Below the pieces are notes generated by a model. It worked only from the letters and a program-made list of their open reading frames with translations, was not told the DNA's origin and did no database searches. From Nemertoderma westbladi (lineage: Eukaryota; Xenacoelomorpha; Nemertodermatida; Nemertodermatidae), in NCBI GenBank assembly GCA_032718475.1, contig JAUCBJ010006985.1:33445-97444 (forward strand): a stretch of 64,000 nt of DNA. The letters are read 5' to 3'. Made by a program: the position numbers and the translations under genes. Of the stretch, positions 11,751-26,200 are shown piece after piece (position 1 is the stretch's first letter; each line of letters begins with the position of its first letter).

Positions 11751-12149
11751 TTATCATCAGCTTAATTTAATGAAATTGGTTCTCACAGTGAACAATTTAA
11801 TGCAAGTTTAATGTACCAAGGTGGATCATTTCAGACACACGACGTTATGTCGTCAAATATAAATGAGGTTATTGTTTATGTTAGAATGGGTTATGGCTTA
11901 TATCAGATGGTTTAAATACAATTTAGAATTTATGTACAGTAGTTTATATAACTTTGATAATTAGTTTTTAGAATTTTTGATCTTGATTTCGGAGGGAACG
12001 GATCTCCAGATGGTTGGGCCCTGGTGACGTATAGAGCAATGGGTGGAATCTAATCAACTGACGATGAAGCCATAAGATGTACCTATCCATGAGAGATTTA
12101 AAAAATTTAAATTATTATATTTGAAAAAATTCATAAAGATCTTGATTCA

Positions 12150-12500
12150 GCATATATGACAGTGGTAATGGACTCATTCTGCGTCCAGTGGTCATAAGTC
12201 CAAGATAGACCACATGTTTAGTAATACATGGTGCAGGACTGTATGCCCTACAGGATTTACTCTTCGCTCCTTTATCAGTGATCATCGTCCAGTTGTCGCT
12301 AAGGTAAGACTTAAGTCTCCGCCGTTGCAGAACTAAGAAATCTGCATTGCCGCGACATCTTTGGTCCTCTCTGTTGCAACAACCCCTGTGAGATCCAGCG
12401 TCCCACTACAGCTGAGCAACTGGTATGAGGCCCTTGCCTCGGAGGCAGCAGATCACAGAAAGGGATGTACTGCCTTCACAGAGCAGTTAAGACTCTGTAA
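12150..12500 (+). mobile_element. Degraded LINE fragment, endonuclease end
   Basis: Across several frames, ISDHRPVVAKVRL and a following basic stretch resemble the C-terminal end of an AP-like endonuclease domain (the conserved D-H near the end) and the linker before the reverse transcriptase. Stops and frame changes are frequent. The call rests on this short motif only. Confidence 0.45.
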
Positions 12501-12597
12501 AAGAATCAAGAATTAAAAAAATAAAAGTTAAAAATAAAATAAAAGAAAAGAAAAAAATTAAAAGTAAAAGAATTAAGGCTCTGCTAAAGAATCACGT

Positions 12598-12822
12598 TCG
12601 TGGGGCGTCGCGAAACAAGTTCGATTTGATCTGGAGTCAAACGTTCGAGATGTATTTGCCCGTAACTGGTTGAAAATGGTTGAAATCTTCAAAAGTTATT
12701 TACAAATGAAATTTTCATCACAGACGGACAGACAGACAGACGAACAAGAAATTTTGCCCTGTTTACTAATTATAATTGTGCGCTAAGGCTCGTCTTTACT
12801 GCGTGGCTCGCCCAACAGTTCC
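12598..12822. repeat. Short repeat ending in GTGGGGCG / CGTGGCTCGCCC
   Basis: It begins GTGGGGCGTCGCG and ends GCGTGGCTCGCCCAAC. The reverse of that end matches the start of the element at 58676 (GGGCGAGCCACG). It includes a short GACAGACA run. It is probably a small member of the same dispersed family as 8262 and 58676. Confidence 0.45.
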
Positions 12823-12973
12823 TGTATACACACTCGAAACCGAAAAAAGCACCTGATAAAAAAGTATCATGGGAAGGTCACTATGTAACAGAATGAACCC
12901 CTCCGGCTCCAACACGCTAAGATGGACAAAGATGTGGTTAAGGCAGTTGCTACTATCGGCATTCTACATCATC

Positions 12974-13235
12974 AAGTGTCAAGCTAGGGGAGACTAATGA
13001 AACACCTCCAATGTTGTAGAGTCTGATTGGATGTGTTCATTGTACTTGACACAGTGAACCCGGCGTAGCATTCTTGTGAATGTGCCATACAGGAGGGTAG
13101 GGCCAAGCTTGGAGTCCAATATAGGAGTACTGGTTCTACTGCTGCTCTAAATAATCGAACCTAAAGATTCAGTTTTATTCTGGGACTTGCAAATCCTGGA
13201 AGTACAGGTGAAGGCAGCATCTAGGTCCCTAAACC
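12974..13235 (-). mobile_element. LINE fragment (post-RT region)
   Basis: It matches the minus-strand LINE at 4316-4560: AAGCTAGGGGAGACTAATGA, ATTGTACTTGACACAGTGAA, CCCGGCGTAGCATTCTTG and the GGAGTACTGG...CTGCTGCTCTAAATAATCG segment. Both ends are truncated. It sits inside sequence with a weak protein-like look (see the finding at 13207-13310). Confidence 0.75.
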
Positions 13236-13483
13236 GGCCGTACTCGGATAATGTACAGGAGCTGGTCAAGCAGCAAGATGACGCCATCAAGGCCGCCGAT
13301 GCAAAGGCGTAAATCAATCTCTAATTGGTGCTCTAATTGGCTAGTAATGCATCTCGTTAAAACTTGACTAATCTAAAACTAAATGTATAAATTATCCAAC
13401 AAACCACGACATCTGTACACTTTGGGTGGGTCGAGATAAATCAACTAACTATTTATAAAAAGATAGGCTACGTTATCAGGTCA

Positions 13484-13747
13484 GATAAGGGGGGGGGGGG
13501 GGGGGGGGGACTAGACGTAATAAAAAAGTCATCCCTCTCCAGCGGAAATTGGGCGCAAATGACAGCTGATTACTCTCAAAAATTAAACTGTAACCTGTTG
13601 TGATTAGTTTATTGTTTTGGTTAACATGTCGTGCCAGCTGTAACCTGATACTAAATTGCGATTTAACATTGAGGCGGGATATTAATTCGTCAAGATGGGA
13701 TTTGCGTTCAGTCCCACCCCCCCCCCCCCCCCCCCCCCCCATGTCTC
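13484..13747. mobile_element. Small element: poly(G) arm, TTTATTGTTTTGGTT core, poly(C) arm
   Basis: The 10-bp direct repeat TATCAGGTCA flanks it at 13474-13483 and 13748-13757 and looks like a target-site duplication. Inside are a poly(G) tract (about 13489-13509) and a poly(C) tract (about 13717-13740), complementary arms. Between them is a core with CTGTAACCTG, GTTTATTGTTTTGGTTAA and a second CTGTAACCTG. It has no coding capacity. The same core occurs in elements at 35487, 39964, 43533 and 56301. Confidence 0.6.
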
Positions 13748-13757
13748 TATCAGGTCA

Positions 13758-16700
13758 ACCCTATCATCCGCGACGGGTTATAGATAAAATATATATAGAT
13801 GGTGAAGGTAATTTATAAATAGAGCAAGATTGTGGGATTTACACAAAGAAAACAGGCGATTAATTCATTTATTTTCACAATAATAAGAATTATTATGAAC
13901 TGAATGCTTCTAAGCTTTACTATGTAATTTGCTTTTTGCATTTCATTTAGGCTACTACTGGAATAACACTCACTTCATTTACAACATCTGCAGTAGCCTA
14001 ACAATGAAGCAGATGTATTGCAGTTTGTCGCATCGGGGCGTGTCTAGGTTTATTGATATACTTTATTTTACAGGTGGGAGGGTAGTAGAGATTCCAAAAA
14101 AAGTGTTAGGCATTGATTGGGAATTAAGTTTGGGTTTTATGCCAGATTGACGAGACTTATAAACTTGAGGTTTTAAATTGACTGCTATCTGATTTGCTAA
14201 ATTATTAGTCTCTAAGCAGTAAATAGTTGAATGCCGATTCTCTCCATCGATCATCGAACTAACTTTAAAACCAATTAAGTCAAAACCAGGTAGTCTCAGT
14301 AAAAACATAACAAATACGTTATAAAAAACTTATACATATTCCGATGGTGCGATTCCAAATAATTTCTTTTATGTAGGTAGTATATATAACAATATGAGCA
14401 CAATGTTAAACGAAAAGAAAGAAAGGTAACAATAACAGTACACATGACCTACTTACTTTATTATGAGCACAGTCATTAGTTGAGCATCAAAATATTAATA
14501 CCGCATACATCAGTAAAGTAAAGCAATGAATCAAAAAGAATATACCAAGGGTCCTTCCCTTTATACCTATCCAAAATGAGTAATTTATTAAAAATACTGA
14601 ACAATGGTATTTGTATATCATCCAGAAAAAAACGGTTTAGTATCTATTGTCTTTACATGGTACCAGATGACATACAAATTAGTCCATTTCTGAGCTTTTT
14701 CTTTCATTAAATGTGCTTTAGAGAAAGCCGAAGATAATTTAAATATAAAGACAGTTTGTAATATATATATATATCAAGAAGTCGTTTTCTAGAAATTAAG
14801 GATGTAAATAAATTATGTTTGAATAGATTTGAAATACTTATTGACAGACAACAAGTTTAAGATTGAGGGTAATGAATGAGGTATAAAAATTATATATTAA
14901 TTGAATGATACCGAATACGGATACTTTGTGAGAGAGACGGCCTCAACCATTAATAAAAATATGGTCTATCAAAATTAAAGGACACTCAGTCGGAAATATT
15001 TAGAGTGTATCGCAAGAATACTTTAAGAAACAAGGAAATATGGTGAAAAAAACATTGTATCGTGAATAAACGAAAAAAAAAACATTTGAATTTAATATTA
15101 TTATAATATAATAATAATATAATATTATAATAATATTATTATTAATATATAATTAAATAGCATGTACCAGTGCTATTTATAATTAAATTACTGATGTAAA
15201 AATATAATAATATTCAAATGTTTTTGTGTCGTTTCGACACGGTTATTTCAATTAACTGACTACCTGTAGCTGAATTTAACAATGTTATTAAGCAGATATT
15301 GAAGCTGAACTCTGAGCTTAGTAGTGAAGTTTCAGTTTTCAGACATATAATATACTACGCTACTCCAAATGTAATTACATAATATACCGGTACAGATACA
15401 AAAATAATAACATACAATAGACAATGTAAACGTATTACAGTTTGTTCGCTAAACAAAAGCAGTATGCGTAGTACGGATGGCAACATTAGACATCCATTTA
15501 AAAAAATCCGACACCGGCACCCATTCAAGCAGTTTTAGCAACCTTTTTTCGCAACGTAATTATAATACCGTATTATACTCGAATTAACAGAGAGTTACAG
15601 ACACTGTAACACAATCCATTGTATACCTGAACCTGTCGTAGTATTTAATATACAGGTGTACAAAAACCAGTAATAAATATATACTTAATCTAAAATTTGT
15701 TAAATCTTCTGACATAATTGAAAATGGTTTAAACGCTAACGATATACAAAAGAAACGCCTATTGAATAGACCCCCCCCCCCCCCCACCCCTAATTTGGAA
15801 TTTATAAACAAATGAGCCTGGACGACGGACTATTATTCGAGGAAATACGGTATTAAAATTAAAATGGAAAATAAGATTGTGTCATAACATTTATTACAAA
15901 TTAATGCAAACAATATAGATCTAAATAATCCCACAGTACGTAAACCAATCAACATTTCAAGTTACTTTTAATTACTGTTACCAAATATATAATATAATAA
16001 TGTTGTTGTATGTATGTATGTATGTATGTATGTATGTATGTATGTATGTATGTATGTATGTATGTATGTATGTATGCATATTTAATATAAACTGGCATAT
16101 AATAATATTTGCAATTATAATCAATTGAACCAGAGCAAAATACTTTAAATTAAACGTGAATTCCAGTTTTATCAAATTTTGTTTCATCCATTTGCTCAAA
16201 ATTAATTTAATTTTAAGATTGACAAAAATTATTTTCTATATATTGTCGCACCGCATCCATTCTTGCAATTTTCGGTATTTGCTGGTACCTACCGCTGTAA
16301 AACTGGTCTTTCAAAGACTGTAAAACTTCTTCAAAAATTCATTGAAAAATGTCTGAGGGTGGTTCTAAAGTTGCATCTGAGCTCCGGGCGAGGCGAAATA
16401 TATACATAATATTCTAGAACACTACAAATATTAAGTATTAGGAAAAATGATGTTCTGGAATGTTTGTCTGAAAAATAGCCTCGCGCAGATGCTCAATAAA
16501 GCAACTTTCGAAAGGTTATATCTCGGATATTTCTCAACGAAAATAATTTTTTGCAGAATTTAACATCTTAATAAACTACCTTTCCATCAAATACAGAAAA
16601 TGACCAAGAATAATTAATAGGTGTGGTGCAATCGGTGCAGTGGTTTGAAAGCTAAAAATAAATTCTAATTGACCACAAAAAATAGGGGGCCAAACATATT

Positions 16701-17003
16701 TTTTAAAATAAGTTTAAAAATAAAAGTTCCTAAAATGATAACTAATTAATTGAGATTGTAGCATTCATACATGTATTATAATTTTATATTATAAACTTAT
16801 CAAAGTTAGTTAAATATTGTTGAGATTGTAGCATTTATACATACAATTATACATGTATTATAATATATTATAAACTTCTCACAGTTAGTTAAATATTGTT
16901 CAATAAAGGAACGATTTTGAGGGAACACATTCAAAACGAAAGCTATAACCCAACGGCATCCACGAAAGGACAATATTAATATAGGTGGCCCCGGTGAATA
17001 ATT
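13758..17003. other. AT-rich intergenic region downstream of HUWE1
   Basis: No gene was found. It holds an (AT)n run near 14760, an AT-only palindromic stretch at about 15095-15160, a poly(C) tract at about 15772-15786, and a (TATG)n microsatellite at 16008-16076. A near-duplicate of about 90 bp (TTGAGATTGTAGCATT...AGTTAGTTAAATATTGTT) repeats at 16750-16820 and 16820-16900. Confidence 0.5.
16008..16076. repeat. (TATG)n microsatellite
   Basis: About 16 perfect units of TATG/GTAT. Its translation gives a threonine-histidine-tyrosine-isoleucine run in a spurious frame. Confidence 0.95.
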
Positions 17004-17009
17004 TTTATT
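17004..17009 (-). terminator. Candidate polyadenylation signal of HUWE1
   Basis: The hexamer reads AATAAA on the minus strand, about 200 nt past the HUWE1 stop. A weaker ATTAAA lies closer, at 17160-17165. Either could serve; transcript ends would decide. Confidence 0.35.
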
Positions 17010-17208
17010 TTGGCACTGAACATTTAGTACAAGTACGAAACTTAGTTCGAAACCATATATACCTGCGAAGCCCTGTACAATGTCATATTATGTTATGTAT
17101 AAAACAATAGTTGAATTCCTTACTTAAAACATATATACTTAAATTAAAGTTAATTGAAGTTTAATAAAATATAGTACAGTGGGATATATAATATAATAAT
17201 CAAATTGG

Positions 17209-20200
17209 TTACGCAAACCCAAAACCCTCACTGCATTCGCTCGAGGCCATCGATAGCATGTGATGAAGTTTAGCATATGTTTCGTATGCAGGCAGGTCGA
17301 GTTGGTTGAAACAGGTGTGGGCCGCGGGTAGTCGGTCTGTGCTGCGATCATCGCGATGGATCTGGAACTTTTGGGGCCCGTTCATCCCCTCCAGATGGGC
17401 GAACCCTTGCAAGGGAACCTTGGACGTCCCGGTAACGAACTGAAGGAACTGGGCTCGTTCGCTCTGATCGAAGCTGCGTAACGCGCGCCAGAACCACTGC
17501 ACTTGCAGTGAGTTCACATCGTATTTGTGGTAAACAGTATTGGCGCGCAACTCTTCAATGTCAACATTAGGCAACCCAGATATCAATAACTCCAATTCCT
17601 GCTCATTGAATATCGAAATCAATCGCCTCGGTATAATGTCATAGAACCCCTCAAGGAAGCTGTTGATCTGCTGTCTGATAGCACCAGTCATTCGTTCTTG
17701 GCATACCAAACGGACGTAGTCTTTTTTGTTACTCTCAGTAACAACCACATTCCTGCCATTCGGAATGAGATCTCGAACGGTCGTCACTCCGAATTCCTCG
17801 ATCTCTGTCGAGAAGGTCAACTCGTAACCCAAATCTGATATGTGATGCTCTTGTAAGTAAACAAGCCCTTGATAGAAACTATAATCCTCTACCTCCATAT
17901 CAGTGTAGCGAACTGACTTACCGAGGATATGCTTGTAAAAACTCCTGGAGAAATAACATTCCAAGAGTTTGTCGTCCCAGATCGCCTTCGCGATCACGTG
18001 ACCCACAAATTTGAAGTAGCTAAGGTGGTTGGAGTTACAGTGTGATGAGGGATTTGGTACATACGTGACTCTATCTCCAGGAGAGGCACGAAACAATGCG
18101 TACATTGGGTTGAATATCTCGCGGGATATGATTAGGTACCACTCGCGTATAAGTCCACCAGCATCTTGCCCCTCCTCTCCGTCAAACACGATGTATAAGT
18201 GGTTCTTCCACTCCGCCGCCGATCGTCGATGGAGTTCACGGTAGCTATCCTCAAACACCTGGGAGCGTTTGATGTGTGTCACTTGCGACATATCCTCACG
18301 ACCATCATCCAAACGTTCCAATTCACTTCGGAAATAGCGACGCTTTACATCGAAATCTAAGAGTTTGGTATAGTTGGATAGAATTGCGAAAGGCCCTTCA
18401 CATAGACTGGCCTGACTCTGCCTGAGAATGTGATTGAGAACAACACGATGTGTCTCAGCGAATCTGAGAAATTTGAGAACATTTGGAGGATGAGGAGTTT
18501 GAGTCAATGATGACGATCCAGTTTGAGCATTATTTATAGGTTCTGTAGAACCAGCACCGGTGAAAGGATACGGTGAAAAAGCTTCGCCAGATGCTGGAGT
18601 GGAAGGACTGACATCGCCACCGAGTGGAAACAAACTCTCTGTCTCACTGGCCCGAGACACGGCTGAAGGCGCCCTCTGGTTGGATTTGATGCTACCTTGG
18701 GGTGCATGAACAAGAAAAAATGCCTCCATGGCTGGTTGCAGGAGCAGGACAGCATGTTGGTCAGGAAGCTTGCTGAGCAATGAAAGGCAGTCACTCAGTA
18801 AGTCCCACAAGGAAGCCAAATGTATTAAAGAGCTAAGCGGATGCAGATCGCCATTGGAGTTCATACGGGTTGAGGTTGATGACGTATTGGCAGAATCTTG
18901 AGTCTGTTCAACGATGACTGGAACCAGGTTTGTAGATTGCGAAGTTGAAGTGATTCCAGAACCAGATTCTGGTTGGGCCTGGCACCTGACTTCATTTGCA
19001 TTTATAACATTTGGTTGTGCTGGCATTCCGGCAGCCGCTCCAGACTGTTCCTGGTATAAATCGTTTGAGCGACTACTCGTAGTAACATTGTCTGGTATTA
19101 GGCGCTGACTTAATAATGGATAATCTCTCACCATCAGTTGCCTAATGTTATCATCATCTATCACAGAGGTATCACTGCTGATAACATTACTTTCCATCGC
19201 AGGAGTCGAACATATAGGAATTACATTTTCACCCTCCATGGTATGGTTATCATTATTACTGATTTGCGTGGTATTAACAATCGCTTCAGGATTTTCAAAT
19301 GCAAACGGCCTGCGAGCATGAATCTTCAGACTTAATATCTGCCTAACTAGTTCAATAACTTTAAAAGTTCTGAGCAATGCATTCTGACTTGAATAATTGC
19401 CAATAAGGTTTTTCATTGAAGGCAAACTAAGATCCGTATGCTTTGGCTTCGCAGTTTGATTCAATACAATTTTTTCGCCAGTATATTTATCCAGGATTAC
19501 TCCTCTTTCTAGAGTGGCATTTGATGTATCCACATTGTCATCTTCTTGACTCCCTTTCTCCACATAGCTAGTGAGTTCACTTCTAAAATCACTGAGATGG
19601 CCGCAAAGTGACATTCCTACAACATGAACCCCTTCTAGAAGCAAGCCATGGACAAGTTCCGAGTATGACTCATCCAAATCGCAAAATCGAATGAGAATAT
19701 TTGTAACATCAACAAGACCATTAGAACTGCATGACTGGGAGGTTAAAACTTCGACACATAAACGGATATGATTTTTAAATGATTCTCCGAAACCAATAAA
19801 CTTCACCCGGTAAAGTTTAAATTGTTTACTTACAGTTGACAGAACTTTAACAAGTTTGTCCATGAGAGCTTTATCTTCACAAAATAAAGGGTGATCTAAA
19901 AGAAGCACCATCTTGCTAAACAAACAATGAATTACATCATTTGGTTGGGAACTATCAGTCTCTCCAGGTTGGGAAACACTATGTGACTTACCAAAATGCT
20001 TTGATTTTTTTCCTGATGATGTATTTTCTAATCTGAGTAAGTAATCCCAGAAATCAGAATATAATTCACCCTTTGAATGGATGGTGACACTGGGATTTCT
20101 TGAACTACCTTTGACAGTTGAATATTTGGAAGAACTGTTTTCTGGTTTTGGCATATTCTTCGTATTGGCAACTTGCATATCAGGTAAAAAGTAATGAGGA

Positions 20201-23200
20201 AAAGTAGAAGACAACGAAGCCAGCATGTTGAGAACATTATGACATACTGCAAGGTGACAATGGGGATGCAATGTGATAACTTTTTCTGCATCCTGAATTT
20301 TCTTATTGGGATCATAGGTTATTCTAAAAACAGAAGTTTTGATACCTGGAGTGTTATTAGTATAAATCTTTAACCATGATGGTTGGGAAGCAGTATTTAC
20401 AAGATAACTATTAGAATCCGAATGGGTTTTAATCAATATCGAATATAGGGTTATGAGTATCCATTTCGCCGTTGCAGGATGATGGCTAATTTGACTCATG
20501 ATCCGCTCTAAACGTCCAATATTCAATTTAGTCTCACGTAAAAACAGAAGCAATATAAGGCAAGATAGTGCTTCATGGTCTAATAGTGGTTTTCCTTGGG
20601 GGGCCGAAGCAGAATAGTCATGCGTTTTGGCACCAAAAAGCCCCCTTCCCCTTCCATAACCTAATGAACCAATTCTTAATCTGCCTGAACCTCTAATAGG
20701 CCTATGATGAGTACGACCACCGCTTAATGCATAGCGACCAAACAATGCCCTTGGATCATGAAATATTCTATGCCTATCATCGTCATCCTGCATCATTAGC
20801 CTTGATTCCTCGTGTCTTAATAATCGAGCTTCTTCAGATATTTCATCAGGCAACACATCTAACACTGAGTCATCCATATCGGATAAAACAGTCTGCCTCA
20901 ATGATGGTGGTAAATCGCGAATAAATTGGGCTGGGTCAAACATTACATCTTGACTAAGTCTTGCAGCTTGTTCTTGCGCCAAAATTTCACTTTGAATGTT
21001 TACAGGAAGGGCAGCCAAAAATTCAGGACTAACATGGGGAAGATTCCCAGCATGACTACTAGTCGCACCAATGCCCGAGGGACCAGCACCACTGAGTGAT
21101 GTTGTTCCTAACTGCTGAAGAAGTACTTCTTCACGGATCTCATCAGGCAATGCAGCCAGAAAAGAGGGGTCCACACCTTCTGGGCAAACTGACACTGAGG
21201 ATATAGCTGATGTTGATACAGGAGTAGTCATCACATTAACCGATGTCGATGGTTCAGATACAATAGATACCGATGCAGCCTCCATTTGTCGCAAGGGGGG
21301 AACTGGGAGTGTAGAAGTGGAAGAGGCTGTTGATGTTGCAATTAGAGAGACATCTGCAACTCCATTTTGATTGTCTGTTATAATTGCAAGCGGTTGTCCA
21401 TGTCCACTTTCAGCAATAGATGTGGCTGGGTTAGTAGTGGTTGGACTGTCTAAAGTAACATTGCGATTAGATGCTAGACCCAAGGAATCCCTATCCATAT
21501 TATCAACATTTTCGCTTGAAGGAAGTCCTGGTAAGTCAACTTGCACATCATCCTCTTTTACTGGTACACTGCATGGAGTTTCACAGCTCCACGTGACAGA
21601 CAAGTTCGTTGGTGAGGAATTAAAAACACCTGGATGGGTTCGAGTGGATGAAATTGGAGAAGAATTACAAGAGAACCAGGACTCTTCTGTACTGCCTGAT
21701 AAATTTGGCTCTATAGGGAAACTTGAATTATTGCCACTTCCGTTTGAAACGAGATTGCTCATTACCGGTATAGAGTCCTTTGCCATCATAACAGTTTGAT
21801 TATCGCCACCCAAACTTTGAGACAATGGAATAGGAGTACTGGTGCTATTCGTACTATTAGTTTGCATGACACCATGCTCTAATGGGGTAACAACGTTGTC
21901 CACAACCCCATGGGCCACATCCATTGTACCTGCAGATGCACCTACAAATAGTGGCTCTGAAATCACAGTTTTCTTCTTTGAGAGTGAATCATGTTCTGAT
22001 GCACTAGAAGTATCTGCGGTATTAGTTTTATTGATTTCACTTTGTCGTTGTTCCGCAATTGAAGTATATAACTTTGCATACTGCTGGCTCCATTCATCGC
22101 CTCGAATCTTATTTAAATGAGGAATTATCTGTAGTTTACAAATAGACATACAATCATGCATTGATAATGGACCATCAAGTGAAATTGATTCTTGTAGCCA
22201 TCTTGACATGTGTGATGGACAAATACTGCTTTGCGAAGGTGAAGGAGATGAAAAATCACCAATTCCATCCAAAGGAAAATAGTAGTCAGAAGAAGATGGA
22301 TTGTGAAAATCAGCGGGATTATGTTGATCACTGACATATATGCGGACCTGACTCGCCAATCTATTGCTAGTCAACTGCATAATTTCTGCAGCTGCATTTT
22401 CGCCTAACAAACGTTGCAAAAATGGTGGGGCACTAGCTGGTTGGGCACCATGAGGGACTTGAAATGTGTGAGTTAAAGTATTATTTCCAGATGGCCTGGC
22501 AGCAATGCGATTTTGATTGTCTTCAATGGTGGAATGGTGGAGGAGTGGGTGGGTTGCGAGTGGCATTGCACTGGGGAGTGGGTCCCGATCAATGAGGCCA
22601 AACATAGGTTCTTGCTCTAATCCATGACCAGCTTGATGTCGCTGTCGTGTTAATCCACTACCAAGTGCAATTCGAGACAAATAGGACATTGGGTGATTTG
22701 ACTGGAGAATTCCATGCATATCATGATTCGGCCATACATCGTCAGAAAATGGTAAATCAATTTGATGAAATCTTCCCGAATGCGACTGTGGAGGTGGATT
22801 ATCAAGTTGAAAAGTATCATCTGCTTCATCATTATCCATTGTCGACCCACCATGTGATTCCCCATCAATATCATCACCACCCATGTCAGCATCTTCATCA
22901 TCATCTTCTTCCTCTGTGTCCTCCTCCTCATCATCTTCATCATCAACTTCATCATCGATATCCATATCATCATCATTTTGCATTGTACCCTCAACTGCTT
23001 GATAACCATCCTGGTCTTCAGATTGCTCATCGAATACAGACATTTCTGTGTCAACTAATTGCATGACATCATCTTCAGCATCTATTTGAGGCACATTACC
23101 ATGCGAATCATCTAGATTGCCGACACTGTTAACATCATTTTCGGTTTGTGGTTGATTGTTACTTTGTGTATCTGCCCATTGTGATTCATGCCTCCCACTA

Positions 23201-26200
23201 GAAGCCATGTTTATTGATTCTGGTCGAGATTGACTCTCTGTTTGCCTCACATGACTCATTGTATGATTGGTGACCTTTGTGAGAATTTCAATTGGTTTTA
23301 AAACAGAATTGACTGTCGCAACAAAATATGGAGAAGTCAAATCCAAATTATGAACAACATGAACTAAATCATTCAATAAGCCTTTCTTTATGATCAGTCT
23401 CCCAATAGTCACTAACAAGTACTGCCGCCTTGAAGATGCTGAGGAAGACAACCCCATCCTGCAACTCTCTATGATAGAATGTAATAGATCTGCAAATGCA
23501 GCTATTCTGTCATATTTGTCTCTGCTATCTGGCAATCCAGTGACTCTATTAAATGAATTCTTTACCTCTTGAACTAACATGTTTTGTGTCTCTGTACAGT
23601 TACAAATAGCCAATGTAGCAATAAAAAGCTGTAACCCACTGACAACATATTTATCAGTGCTCATCAAATAAGAATCAAGCAAATATGCAAGAATACATTT
23701 AGAACCGCTGCAAACAAAGTTATGTTTCACAATTACTAAAGCAGCTGCATCATATGAAACAACTAACTCGGATAAAAATCTGAGTATAGTACCTTTAGAT
23801 AGCATTGGTTTATTCATTGCCTCTGTATTTACATTTAGAACCTGAACTTTCTCTGTTACATTATTCTGAATTATAGAATCTTGACTCACTACAGTGATGC
23901 CATATTTTAAATCAGAATGCGTTGATGCTTGTTGACTAGTACCAGTCTTCTCACTACAACAACCAGCATCCATATTCTCATCAGTATGAACAAGAGAGTT
24001 TACAAGTTCCTCAATAAGTTGGACAATTACTTTATAATGACTTGAATTTGTATTCAATGGTAATGTCTTTGTTTGGGGTACAATCCGCAGAATGTTAGGA
24101 GTTGTAGAATATGGAAATTTACCATCTAATGTTCCAACGAGAGGAGATGGCACAAATAACTTCAAGTTCTTCTTTGCAACTTCAATAAATGTATCTTGAT
24201 CCCGACAGGCTAATGGAGCTAAGGTTCTAATTATATAATGTATTTCCTTTGCCATTGAGGAATCAATTGTGGCTCCATATGATGCGTTACTAGTCTGACC
24301 TGTCACAACAGAACGGATAACAGATTCCATGGCAGTTTCAATACTACTCTTGTCTTCAGCAATATGACGTAGCAGCAATATAGCTAAAGTATCAAATTCC
24401 ACTAAGCCACTCTTGTGAGACAATGAGAGTAATTTTTTAACACCCCCCATTCTAAGAAATGTGCAAGAAGACTGATAGTCACGTGTAATTCTAAGACATA
24501 ATCGCAGTACAGTAGCTAATGTAACATTGTCAGTCGATTGCGATATAAGGTGGATGCATATAGTTAAACATGCTGCAATATCTGAGCTTGATAAACCAGT
24601 TAAAGCTGAAGTACAAAAAGTGGGAACTTTATCAGCTATTTGGTTGGAATTACTAGTCTTGGATGCAACTTGAGGAGGCTTTGTATCAGTATTCAATGCT
24701 CTTTGACCATCGAGGCCACTACCAACTTCACTGTGAGATTGTGTGTCGATATCAGATATATCAGTCACACCATCAGATTCATCATCACATAACGACTTTA
24801 GTTCAAGCATTACAGCTTTCTTAGAATTCGAATCATTAATCTGAAACATTTTCTGAAAGTTAATTGTATATTTTCGCGGCCCACTCTTTAGCTGCACTGT
24901 TGACTCACCAGCTCGATATGCCTTATTAATTAAGTCATTTGATTGATCAGTGTATGGTATCCACTTGCCACTTCTGTCATCGAAATGCTTCCAAATTTGA
25001 GATTCTTGCTGAAGAATGAATTCTCGCCTAGTAGATGCAGTAAAAGACTTTTGATACAAGTCTAGTAATAGTAAAATCAAAGGCAACCATTTAGGAGTTG
25101 ATGACTCCTTTGCAAGATTACTCACCAGATAATCACTAGCTAAAGAAACCAAGTTTATCAAAGATTTAATAATGCCAGAATTTTCTAAGATTGCTGGGCA
25201 ATATTTATTGTCTTCAAAAAGTAAGCAAGCCAAATGCAAGCGAGATGTCAAAACCTTTGCATCTAGAAAGCCATCAGGAGATATTAGTTGAGAAGGTTCT
25301 GATGCTAAAATATCTTTTATTTCATTAAATAATGTTAAATAATATGTTTCACGCCAGGAATAACCATTTCTGGAAGCAACTACCTGCATCAAATCACATA
25401 TTTTATAAACGGTTTCTGGATCATCATCTAGAATTCGAAGGCACCCAGTTAGAATATTAAATGAAAAATTGTTTGCATCATCGGGATTTATAGGGTCTAC
25501 AACCATCCCTTTTAAATCTGCCTGTAAAATAGATTGCAGTTCATTTGATGGCATAAATGCAGTTGCCGTGGAGCTAGTAGCATCTGTATTAGACGATTGA
25601 GCCAAGGAGAGACGAATAGCTTGCATGAGATCACCACCAAGAATAGGATTATAGACATCTTGATGCAGAGATACTCGTTGAGATTGTTGAGATGCACTAA
25701 CATGTGTAACCAGCCAATCAACGGCAGCTTCCAAAGATTGGCAATGAATAAGAGCATCAACAGCTTGGCTATTCGTAAATCCCATATCCATAAGATATTT
25801 TAAATGATCTTGATCAATATCTGGAACTTGGTGATTGCTAGCTTCTGGTTTACCTTTCGCACTTTTGAAATGTTCTTGTAAAGTAGATTCTCCCCTATAA
25901 ATATGGGTTATGATAGAAAGTAGGCGATTATAAGTTACTGTTTTCAATTTCCCATTAGTACATTCATGCCAAATACTTTTTAAGAAAGAAAAAGCATGTT
26001 TATGCATAATAATGGTAAATTTCACAGGGTCGAAGTGAGCTTTATTGCTGCCTGGAACAGAATCTAAAGAATGAGGAGTGTCTCGAGATGTATTTAAATT
26101 CACAAGTTTATCTAAAAGTTCAGCCCAGATGTCTAGAAAATCAAGAGTTCCTTCAGGAAGGTCCATGATGTTAAAATCATCAACACTGCTATCTTTAGGT

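Noticed and set aside
15978-16199. Short frame with HTYIHTYIHTYI
   Set aside because: Translation of the (TATG)n microsatellite.
22647-23066. His-rich plus-strand frame of 139 codons and a Met/Lys-rich minus-strand frame over the same region
   Set aside because: Shadows of the acidic GAT/GAA-rich coding of HUWE1 in other frames.
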